A stretch of DNA of 64,000 nt from Chloroflexota bacterium (GTDB lineage: Bacteria; Chloroflexota; Anaerolineae; Anaerolineales; Anaerolineaceae), in NCBI GenBank assembly GCA_029548365.1, contig JAKPNN010000003.1, positions 1 through 64,000 on the forward strand, in the 5' to 3' direction. The notes below the pieces were generated by a model, which worked only from the letters and a program-made list of their open reading frames with translations, had not been told where the DNA came from and made no database searches. Below, one piece after another: positions 28,063 to 37,575 of this stretch (position 1 is the first letter of the stretch; the number at the start of each line of letters is the position of its first letter). Both the position numbers and the translations under genes were made by a program.

Positions 28063-29483
28063 AATTTAATCCTCAGTATTCGCTGTGTATTTTCTGCAAT
28101 TTTAAACGCTTCTGACGGGCGCAAGCCAACGACCCACGCAATCCGCCCCTCAGAAACAACCAGCGGCCAGAATGGGCGCAAATGTGCCGGGACCTTTTGG
28201 TTAACAAACAAATCCTGTAAGCTTTGCGAATGTCCGTCCATGCCCAGGGGTTGGAAACGTTCGCCCTCCGCCGGTCCCCGCACTGTCATTGGCGTCGTCA
28301 CATGGTCATAATCGAGCCAGACCTCATCCGTGGGGATATTTTTGACGTCCTTTAACGGCTCTGCTGGAATTTCCTCAAGAATGTCGGCTTCCAGCCACCA
28401 GCCATGCCTGAGTTTGACGTGTTTCTCGATGTCAAGCGCCGCTTGATAAGATGGCTCGGTCAACAGCGGCATATCAAAATCCGGCAGTTCTGCTGACCAG
28501 GTTTTAATAATCAAAACGTCTCCTACCACCACCAGGTTCAAACGGGCAATCAGGTCGATTTGATCCCCAGAGTTTGCGCCACAGGCAAAATTCAGCCCGC
28601 GGTTGATCGCATCAAAGCCAATATCGCGTAAATCAGGTTGCAATTTTTCAATGGCATGCCGTAATACCCGCCGCTGTAAAGCTTTTGGTTGCTTCAGAAA
28701 ATGTGAAAGCTTGATCTCTATCCAATCTTCTGCCTCTTTGCTCAAACATTCCTGGTACCCCTGAAGACTGAGCTGATCCATCCAGTTCGCCTCCTCATTC
28801 AGTACCTCCGCCATGCGGCGAATCACAACCTTAAGCCGGGGGTTGTAGGTTTCTAATTCCGGGATCAATTCCTGTCTGAGCCGATTCCGATAAAAAGTCG
28901 TATCGAGATTAGAGAGGTCTACACACGGCGTCAGACTTAACGAGTTCACATAAGCCTCAATTTCCTCCCGCCAGAAACCAAGCAGCGGCCTGACCAACGG
29001 GATCTGTGCATCCCATTGGGGCATCAATCTCCAGAAAGCCATCCCCCTTAACCCGGAAAGCGCCGATCCGCGCAGCAAATGCATCAATACCGTCTCGACT
29101 TGGTCATCTGCATGATGCCCAACAGCGACAGCCTGGCATCGCTGCTGCCGCGCCTGTTCGAACAGGAACCGGTAACGAACTTCTCGCGCCGCCTCCTCAA
29201 TCGACAAGCGTTCATTTTGAGCAAATTCGCCCACATCAATTCTCTGGCTGAAAAATTCCCGTCCCTGTAAAGTGGCGATATTTTTCACAAAATCCGCTTC
29301 AGCTCTGGATTCTGGGCGCAAGGCATGGTCAACATGTGCAATCACCAGTGGATACCCCAGAGCCTCCAAACCGAATAGCAAAGCCAGGCTGTCAGCTCCG
29401 CCCGAAACCCCTACAAGGATGGGCGCTTCTTGCTGCAAACCGCATTGAATGGAAGCCGCCTTAGCCAAATTTTCTAGAAACAT
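28044..29483 (-). CDS. tilS: tRNA(Ile)-lysidine synthase
   Basis: Converts the wobble cytidine of the AUA-reading tRNA-Ile to lysidine. The PP-loop ATP site SGGADS is at about residues 29-34. The N-terminal synthetase domain contains HVDHALRPES and VGHHADDQVET, and C-terminal TilS domains follow (the total of 479 residues is normal). The 3' end overlaps the terminator of the convergent gene. The 5' end lies 72 bp from the divergent CoaE-like gene. Confidence 0.94.
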   Translation of the reverse strand: MFLENLAKAASIQCGLQQEAPILVGVSGGADSLALLFGLEALGYPLVIAHVDHALRPESRAEADFVKNIATLQGREFFSQRIDVGEFAQNERLSIEEAAREVRYRFLFEQARQQRCQAVAVGHHADDQVETVLMHLLRGSALSGLRGMAFWRLMPQWDAQIPLVRPLLGFWREEIEAYVNSLSLTPCVDLSNLDTTFYRNRLRQELIPELETYNPRLKVVIRRMAEVLNEEANWMDQLSLQGYQECLSKEAEDWIEIKLSHFLKQPKALQRRVLRHAIEKLQPDLRDIGFDAINRGLNFACGANSGDQIDLIARLNLVVVGDVLIIKTWSAELPDFDMPLLTEPSYQAALDIEKHVKLRHGWWLEADILEEIPAEPLKDVKNIPTDEVWLDYDHVTTPMTVRGPAEGERFQPLGMDGHSQSLQDLFVNQKVPAHLRPFWPLVVSEGRIAWVVGLRPSEAFKIAENTQRILRIKLKKGDH

Positions 29484-29555
29484 ATCCGAATTATAGCACC
29501 CAGCCAGCGATGAGCGCAGGATAAATGAGGTATACTTCAGCGTGGACCGACGAAG

Positions 29556-30665
29556 ATGATTGATTCAAGCTTCATCATTGGCATCACAGGAAATATCGCT
29601 ACGGGAAAAAGCGTGATTCGCCACATGCTGGCTAACGCTGGCCTGTTCGGTCTCGACGCGGATTCCATCGCCAACCGCATGTTGTATCCGGGAACAAGGT
29701 CCTACCAGCAGGTGTTGGATACCTTTGGCCCAGAGATTAAAACCGAGCATGGTCAAATTTCCAACAAAAAACTCGGGCAGATCGTTTTCAACGATCTCCG
29801 CGCATTAGAAAAACTTGAAGCACTCGTCCACCCCGAGGTGACCGAAACCATTTACAATCGGATCCAGACTGCCGGGCATCCGGTGGTCTCCATCGAGGCG
29901 ATCAAACTCATTGAAGCGGGTCTCAGCAGCCATTGCGATAAAATTTGGGTCAGCTATGCTTCTGTTGACCATCAAATGCGACGTTTACGAAGTTCGCGGG
30001 CTCTAACGAATCAAGAAGCAAGAGCCAGGATCAATTCCCAACCCCCGCAAATCGACAAATTCGCTCGCGCCGACGTGATCATTAATACAGAAACAACATT
30101 TAAAGACACCTGGTTAAGGACACAACGGGCGCTTAATGATACAATTCAATCAATAAATAATTTTGCGCCTCTGCACATTAATATTTCAAAGGACTGGTTC
30201 GCCACTTCCGTCAACTCCGTACCTGCAACACAGTTAGAAAGAGCATGGAAGGAACTGACCCGGCAATCTCTCTCTGACCTGTATGAATCCCTTGGGTCAA
30301 AAATGGTTCTTACACTCTCAAAAAATGAGCACATCCAGGCATTCATCCTCTGGGAAAGCTGGAATTTTTCTGGCACCCTGTACAGGGTTTTCCCTGGTGA
30401 ATTCTTCGATGCTCTGCCTTCCCTGGTTTTTAATGCCTTTGAGAAGCATGCTCAATTCCACCAGGTGGAGATCTTGCTGGTTGCCAACAAAATGCTTGAG
30501 GCTGGAGAAATTCACCCCGAACAATTCGCGTTTAATCTTCAGCTTCCTGCTCAAATCACCTACCCGGCCTGGCAAATTGCGGCTCAAAAAGCAGTTTGTA
30601 ACAAACCTACCTCGATCTGGCATAAAGTGTTGGCGCAGCCCTTTGAATCGATCAATGCAGTTTAG
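29556..30665 (+). CDS. coaE: Dephospho-CoA kinase with an extra C-terminal domain
   Basis: The N-terminal 205 residues are CoaE-like, with P-loop GITGNIATGKS (residues 9-19), DADSIANRM, and HPEVTETI further on. The reaction is ATP-dependent phosphorylation of dephospho-CoA, the last step of CoA synthesis. The protein continues for about 165 residues beyond the usual end. The extension, about 206-369, contains ISKDWFATSVN and WESWNFSGTLYRVFPG. I do not recognise it. It ends 21 bp before the diadenylate cyclase gene. Confidence 0.82.
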   Translation: MIDSSFIIGITGNIATGKSVIRHMLANAGLFGLDADSIANRMLYPGTRSYQQVLDTFGPEIKTEHGQISNKKLGQIVFNDLRALEKLEALVHPEVTETIYNRIQTAGHPVVSIEAIKLIEAGLSSHCDKIWVSYASVDHQMRRLRSSRALTNQEARARINSQPPQIDKFARADVIINTETTFKDTWLRTQRALNDTIQSINNFAPLHINISKDWFATSVNSVPATQLERAWKELTRQSLSDLYESLGSKMVLTLSKNEHIQAFILWESWNFSGTLYRVFPGEFFDALPSLVFNAFEKHAQFHQVEILLVANKMLEAGEIHPEQFAFNLQLPAQITYPAWQIAAQKAVCNKPTSIWHKVLAQPFESINAV

Positions 30666-30686
30666 TTTAATTTTTTTAAGTTTCGT

Positions 30687-31583
30687 ATGGCTCAATTCTT
30701 AAACGACCTCTCATTTCTTATCCAGCGCTTTGGTTGGACCGACTTACTCGATATCGTCCTGGTTGGCGCAGTCTTTTTTATCGTTCTGATGTTCCTGCGT
30801 GATACTGAAGCCCTGGTGTTGCTAAGAGGGGTGTTCTTTATCATCGTCCTTCTGGCATTGTTTACCAGCCTGATCGAACTACCGGCTTTCTCCTGGCTGA
30901 TCAGAACGGTTTTGCCAGCCCTGCTGTTTGCCATTCCGGTTATTTTCGCCCCAGAAATTCGGCGCACATTAGAGCGGGTTGGCCGGGCAGGAAATATGTC
31001 TTTCTTGATCCGTACGCGCAACATCACCGAAAGACAATTCCTGGAAACATTGGATGCGGTCATCAAAGCCAGCGGGCGCCTTTCTGAACGCCACCATGGG
31101 GCTCTGATTATCATTCAACGCAACCAGGGGCTGGGCGAGTATGTAAGCACCGGCGTATCATTGAACGCCCAGGTGACGCCCGAATTGCTGTTACAAATTT
31201 TTTATCCCAACACGCCCCTGCATGATGGTGCTGTCATCATCGTCAATGATAGGCTGGTTGCCGCCTCCTGCGTGATGCCGCTCTCATCCAGCGGTGTGCT
31301 CAACCGCTCGCTCGAACACACACTGGGATTGCGCCATCGTGCTGCCCTTGGCATCACAGAAGTCAGTGATGCCGTTGCCGTCGTAGTCTCCGAAGAAACC
31401 GGCAGTATTTCCATCGCCCAGGACGGTAAAATATTTCACCGCCTCAATATGGAACGGTTTCAAAACACCCTGCTGGCATTCTTCCAGGCAGCCGAGTTAA
31501 AGCAAGAAAAAAGCCTGGCAACCCGCTTATTATCCCTGTTCACCACAGGCAAAGGCGCAGATAAAGAGGGTGATGAATTATGA
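30687..31583 (+). CDS. cdaA: Diadenylate cyclase CdaA
   Basis: Makes cyclic di-AMP from two ATP. Three hydrophobic N-terminal helices (about residues 15-95) anchor it, followed by the DAC domain with the essential LHDGAVII (DGA motif) and GLRHRAALG (RHR motif). The length of 298 residues is slightly more than usual, with a short Lys-rich tail. The following gene overlaps by 4 bp and encodes its YbbR-type regulator. Cyclic di-AMP in such bacteria controls potassium and osmotic balance and cell-wall state, as known for the family. Confidence 0.95.
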   Translation: MAQFLNDLSFLIQRFGWTDLLDIVLVGAVFFIVLMFLRDTEALVLLRGVFFIIVLLALFTSLIELPAFSWLIRTVLPALLFAIPVIFAPEIRRTLERVGRAGNMSFLIRTRNITERQFLETLDAVIKASGRLSERHHGALIIIQRNQGLGEYVSTGVSLNAQVTPELLLQIFYPNTPLHDGAVIIVNDRLVAASCVMPLSSSGVLNRSLEHTLGLRHRAALGITEVSDAVAVVVSEETGSISIAQDGKIFHRLNMERFQNTLLAFFQAAELKQEKSLATRLLSLFTTGKGADKEGDEL

Positions 31584-32809
31584 AACACCTTCGCAGGATC
31601 ATTCGCAGCCTCCCCACCCTTCTGACGGCTCTGGTCTTTGCCACCATTGTATGGATCTACGCAGTCACCCTGGCAGACCCCACTGAAACACGTACCTACC
31701 CCAGGCCCCTGCCCATGGAGATCATCGGCCTGGATCCAGATCTGACCATCATCAATGAAATTACTCAACAGGTTCATTTGACAATTCGCGCGCCATCCTC
31801 ATTTCACACACAACTCGAAAATGACATCAACCTGATCGATGTGGTGCTCGACCTATCCGGTCTGGAATCTGGGGTGCATACCCTGACCCCTCAGGTCAAC
31901 CTTGCCCTTTCGCCAGCTGAAATCACGCGCGTAATGCCAGCCAATGTAACCGTTAAATTAGATGCAATCGTCACTGAAAGTTTTCCCATCAACCTGAAGG
32001 TAGTTGGAAACCCAACGATTGGTTTTGAAGCCCAGATGCCAGTATTGAGCGATGAAAACGTGCTCATCTCCGGCCCCAAATCGCTGATTGAAACAATCGA
32101 CCATATCGACGCTGAGATCAATATTTCCGATGCAACCGAAGATGTCCAGCGCATGATCGAACTGACCCCGCTGGATGCAGAGGATGTTCCAGTTACAGGA
32201 ATCAACCTTAACCCAGCCTCCGTACAGGTCACTGTACCGGTCACCCAGCGCGGTGGGTTCAGAACAGTGGTGGTAAAAATTGTCACCAGCGGACAGGTAG
32301 CCCCCGGGTACCGGCTGACCAACATTTTTTCTTCTCCACCGGCTGTAACCATCTTTTCAGCAGATTATGACCTGGTCGATTCTATTCCGGGTTATGTTGA
32401 AACAGCGCCAATCAACCTGAATATGGCCAGCGAAGATATCGAGATCAGGGTTGCTCTGAACCTCCCTGAGGGCATTAACGTGGTGGGCAGCCAGAATGTC
32501 ACCATTCAAATTAGTATCGACCCCATCGAGAGCAGCATCCGCTTTATCAATGTCCCCATACAAATTAGAGGCCTGGGAGCCGGCTTCGTGGTTGAAATTT
32601 CACCTGAAAGTGTGGACATTTTCCTCTCTGGTCCGTTACCGCTGTTGGACGGGCTCAACCTGGAAGACATCTTTGTCCTGATTAACCTTTCAGACCGGGG
32701 ACCGGGGACATACCAATTAGCGCCAACGGTTTTGCTGGAAAATAACCTGATTAGTGTTGATGCCATCCTGCCAAGTTCCATCGAAGTGACTATCACCGAA
32801 GCGGAATAA
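31580..32809 (+). CDS. cdaR: YbbR-domain protein, CdaA regulator (CdaR)
   Basis: A 409-residue surface protein anchored by one N-terminal helix (about residues 10-32). The rest is a chain of about four YbbR beta repeats of near 80 residues each, recognisable by recurrent patterns such as PLPMEIIGLD, FPINLKVVGNPTIG and YVETAPINLN. YbbR proteins bind the membrane-bound cyclase and adjust its activity from outside the membrane. The 4-bp overlap with cdaA and the family pairing make the assignment firm. Confidence 0.92.
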   Translation: MKHLRRIIRSLPTLLTALVFATIVWIYAVTLADPTETRTYPRPLPMEIIGLDPDLTIINEITQQVHLTIRAPSSFHTQLENDINLIDVVLDLSGLESGVHTLTPQVNLALSPAEITRVMPANVTVKLDAIVTESFPINLKVVGNPTIGFEAQMPVLSDENVLISGPKSLIETIDHIDAEINISDATEDVQRMIELTPLDAEDVPVTGINLNPASVQVTVPVTQRGGFRTVVVKIVTSGQVAPGYRLTNIFSSPPAVTIFSADYDLVDSIPGYVETAPINLNMASEDIEIRVALNLPEGINVVGSQNVTIQISIDPIESSIRFINVPIQIRGLGAGFVVEISPESVDIFLSGPLPLLDGLNLEDIFVLINLSDRGPGTYQLAPTVLLENNLISVDAILPSSIEVTITEAE

Positions 32810-32845
32810 GGCATCAAAGTTTGCAAAAATTATTCATTATTTTTG

Positions 32846-32908
32846 AACAGCCGTCTTGTGCTTCTTTTCCAGGTTTTTCAACCTTTTTGAAAGCATAAGA
32901 CGGCTGTT
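32846..32908. terminator. Bidirectional hairpin between convergent transcripts
   Basis: A perfect 12-bp inverted repeat, AACAGCCGTCTT (32846-32857) with AAGACGGCTGTT (32897-32908), can be extended inward by TGCTT/AAGCA with a bulge. It sits between cdaR (plus) and the isomerase gene (minus). T-rich sequence flanks both ends, so it can terminate both transcripts. Confidence 0.75.
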
Positions 32909-32982
32909 TCGATTTCTGATTTACTCTACTCGACCAGAAATTCTGTGTTGAAGGCGAATATTTTTTCAGCCACTCATTAAGT

Positions 32983-34629
32983 TTAAACATCTCCACATAA
33001 ATGGACCTCAATACCCATCTCATTAAACATGGCGGCTTTAACCATCAATGCAAGGTTTGCGTCCTTTGCCGTGGGAGCATAGGCGACATTGATGTGGTTC
33101 GATTTATGCCTGCCCATCAACTGGTCACGGCTAACGCCATGAAGTCGAGCATTCATGATGGGCCATACCTCACTCGTCATCTGCAGCCTTCTCTCAGTTT
33201 CTTCATCAGGTAATTTAACTGAAGTCCCCCGCCCAATATCGGCATGGATCTTGTCGTCTTCCTGATAAACCCTGCTCCAAACGATTTCTCCTTCTTTACA
33301 AACGCCAGAAAGTGTTCCACCACCCATCGGGAAATACATCCGGTCTTGCTGTCTGCTGATTGCACCCTGATACCCGCCTTCAATATGTGCAGGCGGCACG
33401 GATCCCGATATTTCAAACACCCAAACAAAATCATCAATCTCACCACCCTGGTAAGTTTCTCCATAGCGGATATCGTGCAGGGTCGTTTCCGGAGCATAAC
33501 CCATTGCATTCCATACTCGATTAGTTACGAGTGCGTCAACGCCGGCGCCCTCGTCAACCTCATTAAAATGAACAATGGCCTTCCCAGAAAATAATTCTTC
33601 ACCTGTTTTGATATGATACACCGGCGGTCGGTCAACATTGTTGAGCAGACCTTCCACAAGGTCAGAAGCAGGCGCCATATCCTTCAAGCCTTGTTGATAC
33701 TGTATTCCAATAAAATCACACCCAAAGAAATCCGCCATCCTGACTGCAGCAATATACATTTTCATCTGCTCAAGGATATGCCATTCGGTTAAATGCTCAT
33801 CCCTATTAGTCCCTAAATCAAAAGACATTCCCTTATTTTTCAGCCAATCATAAGCCGCTTGTGCTTCCACTTCCGACACACGTTTCATCTCGGCTAACAA
33901 AGCCGATTGGCTCAGGCGCTCTTTGTAGATTCCCATGGGATTGAGGTACTCGTCATCGAAAATGGCATTGTACATCCCCATGCATCCTTCGTCAAAAACT
34001 CCCATAATCGCCTTATCATTTTTCAGTTCCCGTGCTAAGGCTTCTCCCAATTCGCGTTCGGGCGCGGGTATTGCTCGTAAATCCAATTTTTTCACATGGC
34101 TGGCATCTTGGACAATCATTCCGGTTTCAATCCACTCGCTAATTCCAGACAAAAAGAAGGGGTCATCAAAGTTTTTACTCCAAATGGTGCTGTAGGGTAC
34201 TTTCATTTTTGTCAGACACCCATTGAGATTCAATAGCCCTACCAAACCAGGCCATTCACCTTCCCAATTGGCTATGGTCAATATCGGCCCTCTATGGTCG
34301 CGCAAACCTGCCAGCACATGATAGCTGTACTGCCATACAGCAATTGCAATGATGATTCGACAGTCCTTGGGTATCTTTTTGAAGATTTCGATGCCCTGTT
34401 TTTGGGTAGAAATGAATCCGTGCTTTTCGATTGGGTCATACTCGTGCGCGCGGATAACCCTCAAGCCTTTTCTTAATAAAATCTCGGTTAATTTCTCTTC
34501 CAATTTTGCCTGCGCCGGCCAGCAAATTTGGTTTGCCGATAGGCGCAGGTCACCGCTTGCAACCAAAACAACAGCATCTTCAGGGATTGGGTCAGGTTCA
34601 ATGATTTTTGGGTAATCATACATGGTCAT
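32983..34629 (-). CDS. L-fucose/L-arabinose isomerase-like protein
   Basis: A 548-residue protein of the FucI/AraA-type fold. Recognisable blocks are IIAIAVWQYSYHVLAG, GPILTIANWEGEWPGLVGLL and GVFDEGCMGMYN. The C-terminal half holds HFNEVDEGAGVDALVT and VCKEGEIVWSRVYQE. Family members interconvert aldoses and ketoses using Mn2+; the exact sugar is not readable. It is the last gene of the minus-strand island and overlaps the kinase gene by 4 bp (ATGA). A GAGGAG site lies upstream of its ATG. Confidence 0.78.
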   Translation of the reverse strand: MTMYDYPKIIEPDPIPEDAVVLVASGDLRLSANQICWPAQAKLEEKLTEILLRKGLRVIRAHEYDPIEKHGFISTQKQGIEIFKKIPKDCRIIIAIAVWQYSYHVLAGLRDHRGPILTIANWEGEWPGLVGLLNLNGCLTKMKVPYSTIWSKNFDDPFFLSGISEWIETGMIVQDASHVKKLDLRAIPAPERELGEALARELKNDKAIMGVFDEGCMGMYNAIFDDEYLNPMGIYKERLSQSALLAEMKRVSEVEAQAAYDWLKNKGMSFDLGTNRDEHLTEWHILEQMKMYIAAVRMADFFGCDFIGIQYQQGLKDMAPASDLVEGLLNNVDRPPVYHIKTGEELFSGKAIVHFNEVDEGAGVDALVTNRVWNAMGYAPETTLHDIRYGETYQGGEIDDFVWVFEISGSVPPAHIEGGYQGAISRQQDRMYFPMGGGTLSGVCKEGEIVWSRVYQEDDKIHADIGRGTSVKLPDEETERRLQMTSEVWPIMNARLHGVSRDQLMGRHKSNHINVAYAPTAKDANLALMVKAAMFNEMGIEVHLCGDV

Positions 34630-36302
34630 ACTTGCTCCTCTTTTTCTTGAAGAATAAAATTGCGAAAATTGGTTAATCGCTTCATGGGTGATTCAGGATC
34701 TCTGCCAAAATAGGTGAGCAAACGTTCATACTCACGATAAATATGATTGTAATATTCATGCATGCGAGCATTGGGTTCAATCATTCTCGATATTGGCGGT
34801 GTCATTTTCCGTACGGCTTCATGAATGGTCTGATATGCATCCCCAGCTACCGCGCCGAGGATAGCAGCCCCCTGCCCACTGATCAGCTCTGATGGTGATA
34901 TTTCAATCGGCAAATTGGTCACATCAGCATATATTTTCAACAGGAGGTTGTTTTTTATCAATCCGCCTCCTGCACGCAACGTGTTGATCTCAATGCCGCC
35001 ATTTTGAAACAGATCGATGATCATACGGGTTCCAAAGGCAGTTGCCTCAATTAATGCACGATAAATCTCTTCCGGTTTAGTTTGCAAGGTGCATCCCAAA
35101 ATCATTCCGCTCAGGTCAGCATCAACCAGGGGGGTTCGGCACCCATTCCACCAGTCTAAGGCTAACAAACCAGATTCGCCTGGAATTAGTTTTTCCGCTC
35201 TCTTGATGAGCAGGTTATGCAAGTCGCCTTCGTCCAGTTGCTTTCCTCCATAATAATATTGAGGTACACAATGGTTCACAAACCAGCTAAATATATCACC
35301 GACGCCTGCCTGCCCAGCCTCATAGCCAAACAACCCTGGAATGATCCCATCTTCAACCACCCCGGATATGCCTTCAACCAGCACCTCATGTTCAGACAAT
35401 AACATGTGACAGGTTGAAGTGCCCATCATCAGGAGCATCACACCCGGCTCACTGACACCTGCGCCAATTGCCCCTGCATGTGCATCGATAATTCCTGCGC
35501 TAACTGGGCAATCAGGCGCAAGATTTAATCGCTGCGCCCAATGTTTGCTCAGCCCGCCTGCCCGCTGACCCGGTGCCAGAATCGGGCCAGACACTTTTCT
35601 CTCAAACAGGTCTGCTAATCCAGGGTTGATCGAAATTAAAAACTCTTTACCGGGAAATCCCAGCTTTTTCTGCCAGGGCCCCTTATATCCGGAGCAGCAG
35701 GTGTTTCTGGTCAGCTCTCCGGTCAATTGCCAGGTAACCCAATCCGCCCCTTCAATGAAGTAGGTTATTCTCTGATAGATTTCAGGTACCTCTTCCAGGA
35801 TTTCCAGCGCCTTTGGCAATAACCATTCAGAGGATATTTTTCCGCCATAATAGGGCAGCAAATCCCAATTTTGCTCGATCCCAATTTGGTTGATTCGATT
35901 GGCTTGGTCCTGGGCGCCGTGGTGTTTCCACAATTTTACCCATGCATGCGGCTCCTGGCGATATTCAGCCAAAAAACACAATGGTGTACCATCTTCAAGG
36001 GTTGGCACCAAAGTGCAAGCAGTAAAATCAACCCCAATACCGACCAGGCTTTCTGGTGTAATCCCGTGATCTCTCGTGACATCAATGATGACCTTCTCAA
36101 GCCCGTCCAGCCAATCCTGGGGATTCTGCAAGGCCCAATTAGGCCGCAGTTTGATATTCGTTCCAGGCAGATAATCATCGATCACGCCATCAGCATACCT
36201 GGAAACAGAGGAAGCCACAATTTCTCCATCAACCACCCTGGCCAATACAGCCCGAACCGATTCGGTCCCAAAATCCAGTCCTAATGAATATTTATCCTTC
36301 AC
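34626..36302 (-). CDS. FGGY-family carbohydrate kinase, ribulokinase-like
   Basis: A protein of about 558 residues, close to the usual AraB length. The N-terminal ATPase subdomain starts LGLDFGTESVRAVLARV. Further landmarks are GVDFTACTLVP, MMGTSTCHML and RAGGGLIKNNLLLKIYADV in the second domain. It should phosphorylate a ketose made by the partner isomerase. GTG at 36302 is chosen as start because GGGAGG lies 4-5 nt upstream. TTG at 36305 is one codon earlier with too little spacing. No matching ketose-phosphate aldolase or epimerase of the FucA/AraD type is in the cluster. Confidence 0.85.
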   Translation of the reverse strand: MKDKYSLGLDFGTESVRAVLARVVDGEIVASSVSRYADGVIDDYLPGTNIKLRPNWALQNPQDWLDGLEKVIIDVTRDHGITPESLVGIGVDFTACTLVPTLEDGTPLCFLAEYRQEPHAWVKLWKHHGAQDQANRINQIGIEQNWDLLPYYGGKISSEWLLPKALEILEEVPEIYQRITYFIEGADWVTWQLTGELTRNTCCSGYKGPWQKKLGFPGKEFLISINPGLADLFERKVSGPILAPGQRAGGLSKHWAQRLNLAPDCPVSAGIIDAHAGAIGAGVSEPGVMLLMMGTSTCHMLLSEHEVLVEGISGVVEDGIIPGLFGYEAGQAGVGDIFSWFVNHCVPQYYYGGKQLDEGDLHNLLIKRAEKLIPGESGLLALDWWNGCRTPLVDADLSGMILGCTLQTKPEEIYRALIEATAFGTRMIIDLFQNGGIEINTLRAGGGLIKNNLLLKIYADVTNLPIEISPSELISGQGAAILGAVAGDAYQTIHEAVRKMTPPISRMIEPNARMHEYYNHIYREYERLLTYFGRDPESPMKRLTNFRNFILQEKEEQV

Positions 36303-36366
36303 CAATCCTCCCGCAATCCCTAAACAAAAGAACCCGTGCTGTGTTCGAAAAATTAATATTTAACAT

Positions 36367-36831
36367 TTATAAAACAGCGACCTTTAGAATAATTTTTCTT
36401 GCTTCAATGGGATGATCCTTTGAAATTTGAGGTGCATGTGCATCTGAAGGGAAAAGTATCGCGACATCACCCTTCTCTACTGAAAAAAAGTTGAGGTCAG
36501 ATACTTTTTCCACTTTCTTCCATACATCATTGTCCTCATGGTAATCGAAAGAAGCGTCCATCGGGTCAACTGAAGCCCAGGCTATTGTTTCATTGCCAGA
36601 AATCAGGTAATAGATATCGATGTATTTTCTATGCCCTTCTACTTCAACATCATCGATATAGACTGTGGTTGTAAACCTTGAAAAAATCGCGATTACATCC
36701 TGTCCATCAACAAGATAGCGACCATCTGGAATTTCATCGGGGTTTACGGAAGTAAGGTAATCGAGAGCACGTGCAATATTTGGCGATTGATGCGCTTGCT
36801 CTATAACGTCATGCAGTTTTCCAATGATCAT
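36367..36831 (-). CDS. YhcH/YjgK/YiaL family protein
   Basis: A 154-residue cupin-like protein of the YhcH family (start at the ATG at 36831). Conserved features are the N-terminal MIIGKLHDV and EVEGHRKYIDIYYLISG. A Glu/Asp/His-rich centre, YHEDNDVWK, is followed by FPSDAHAPQ. Some members act on sialic acid anomers (NanQ), and others are found in sugar operons without known activity. Its presence beside a CMP-KDO synthetase and an aldolase points to a sugar with a keto-acid or acyl group, which is inference. It starts 7 nt after the kdsB stop. Confidence 0.85.
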   Translation of the reverse strand: MIIGKLHDVIEQAHQSPNIARALDYLTSVNPDEIPDGRYLVDGQDVIAIFSRFTTTVYIDDVEVEGHRKYIDIYYLISGNETIAWASVDPMDASFDYHEDNDVWKKVEKVSDLNFFSVEKGDVAILFPSDAHAPQISKDHPIEARKIILKVAVL

Positions 36832-36838
36832 TTCCAAC

Positions 36839-37573
36839 TCACTTGTTTGATGCGATTATTTTTCTGACTTCCTCAAGATCTTCTTGAGTATCAACACTCA
36901 CCCCGGTATATGGGTATTGCGTTTCGACGACTTTAATCCTGAAACCATTCTCGATTATTCTTAATTGTTCCAGTGATTCAATGACCTCAAGTTTTGATTG
37001 TGGCATCTGAACAAATTTCATCAAAAAATCATGCCGATACACATAAATCCCAATATGTTCATAAGCCTGAAACGTTTCTTTATTTCTCGGGTAAGGAATC
37101 ACCGATCTAGAGAAATAAATACCAAAATCCTGGTAGTCCCTGATCACCTTAACGACATTTGGGTTACTTAGTTTTTCTTCTTGAAGAATTGGTTTGCATA
37201 ATGTCGCTGCCACCAAAGAATCATCATCAATAAGCGGTTGAGATGCCTCGTCAATCAACCTGGGGTCGATGAGCGGCTCATCACCCTGAACATTGATCAC
37301 AATACTCGCTTTTTCGTTGCTCATAACTTCTGCGACTCTGTCGGTACCGCTCTGATGGTCAATCGAAGTCATTCTTGCGATTCCGCCGAATTTTTCAACA
37401 GCTTCAACAATTCTCTCATCATCGGTTGCCACAATAGCACGCTCAACATTTTTTGCCTGTAACACACGTTCATAAACGTGTTGGATCATTGGTTTTCCCC
37501 AAATATCTTTTAACGGTTTCCCTTCAAGCCGGGAAGACCCAAAGCGAGCAGGAATAACAGCAGTGATTTTCAT
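36839..37573 (-). CDS. kdsB: 3-deoxy-manno-octulosonate cytidylyltransferase (CMP-KDO synthetase)-like
   Basis: Transfers CMP from CTP to KDO or a related keto sugar acid. The protein has 244 residues from the ATG at 37573, which has GGAG upstream; an upstream TTG at 37585 overlaps the preceding gene. The match is close: IPARFGSSRLEGKPL (residues about 7-21), SGTDRVAEV, NVQGDEPLID, HIGIYVYR and ESLEQLRI are all intact. Classical use is LPS synthesis, which is not expected in a presumed monoderm. It is embedded in a sugar-uptake island with an isomerase and kinase. Confidence 0.9.
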   Translation of the reverse strand: MKITAVIPARFGSSRLEGKPLKDIWGKPMIQHVYERVLQAKNVERAIVATDDERIVEAVEKFGGIARMTSIDHQSGTDRVAEVMSNEKASIVINVQGDEPLIDPRLIDEASQPLIDDDSLVAATLCKPILQEEKLSNPNVVKVIRDYQDFGIYFSRSVIPYPRNKETFQAYEHIGIYVYRHDFLMKFVQMPQSKLEVIESLEQLRIIENGFRIKVVETQYPYTGVSVDTQEDLEEVRKIIASNK

Positions 37574-37575
37574 AA

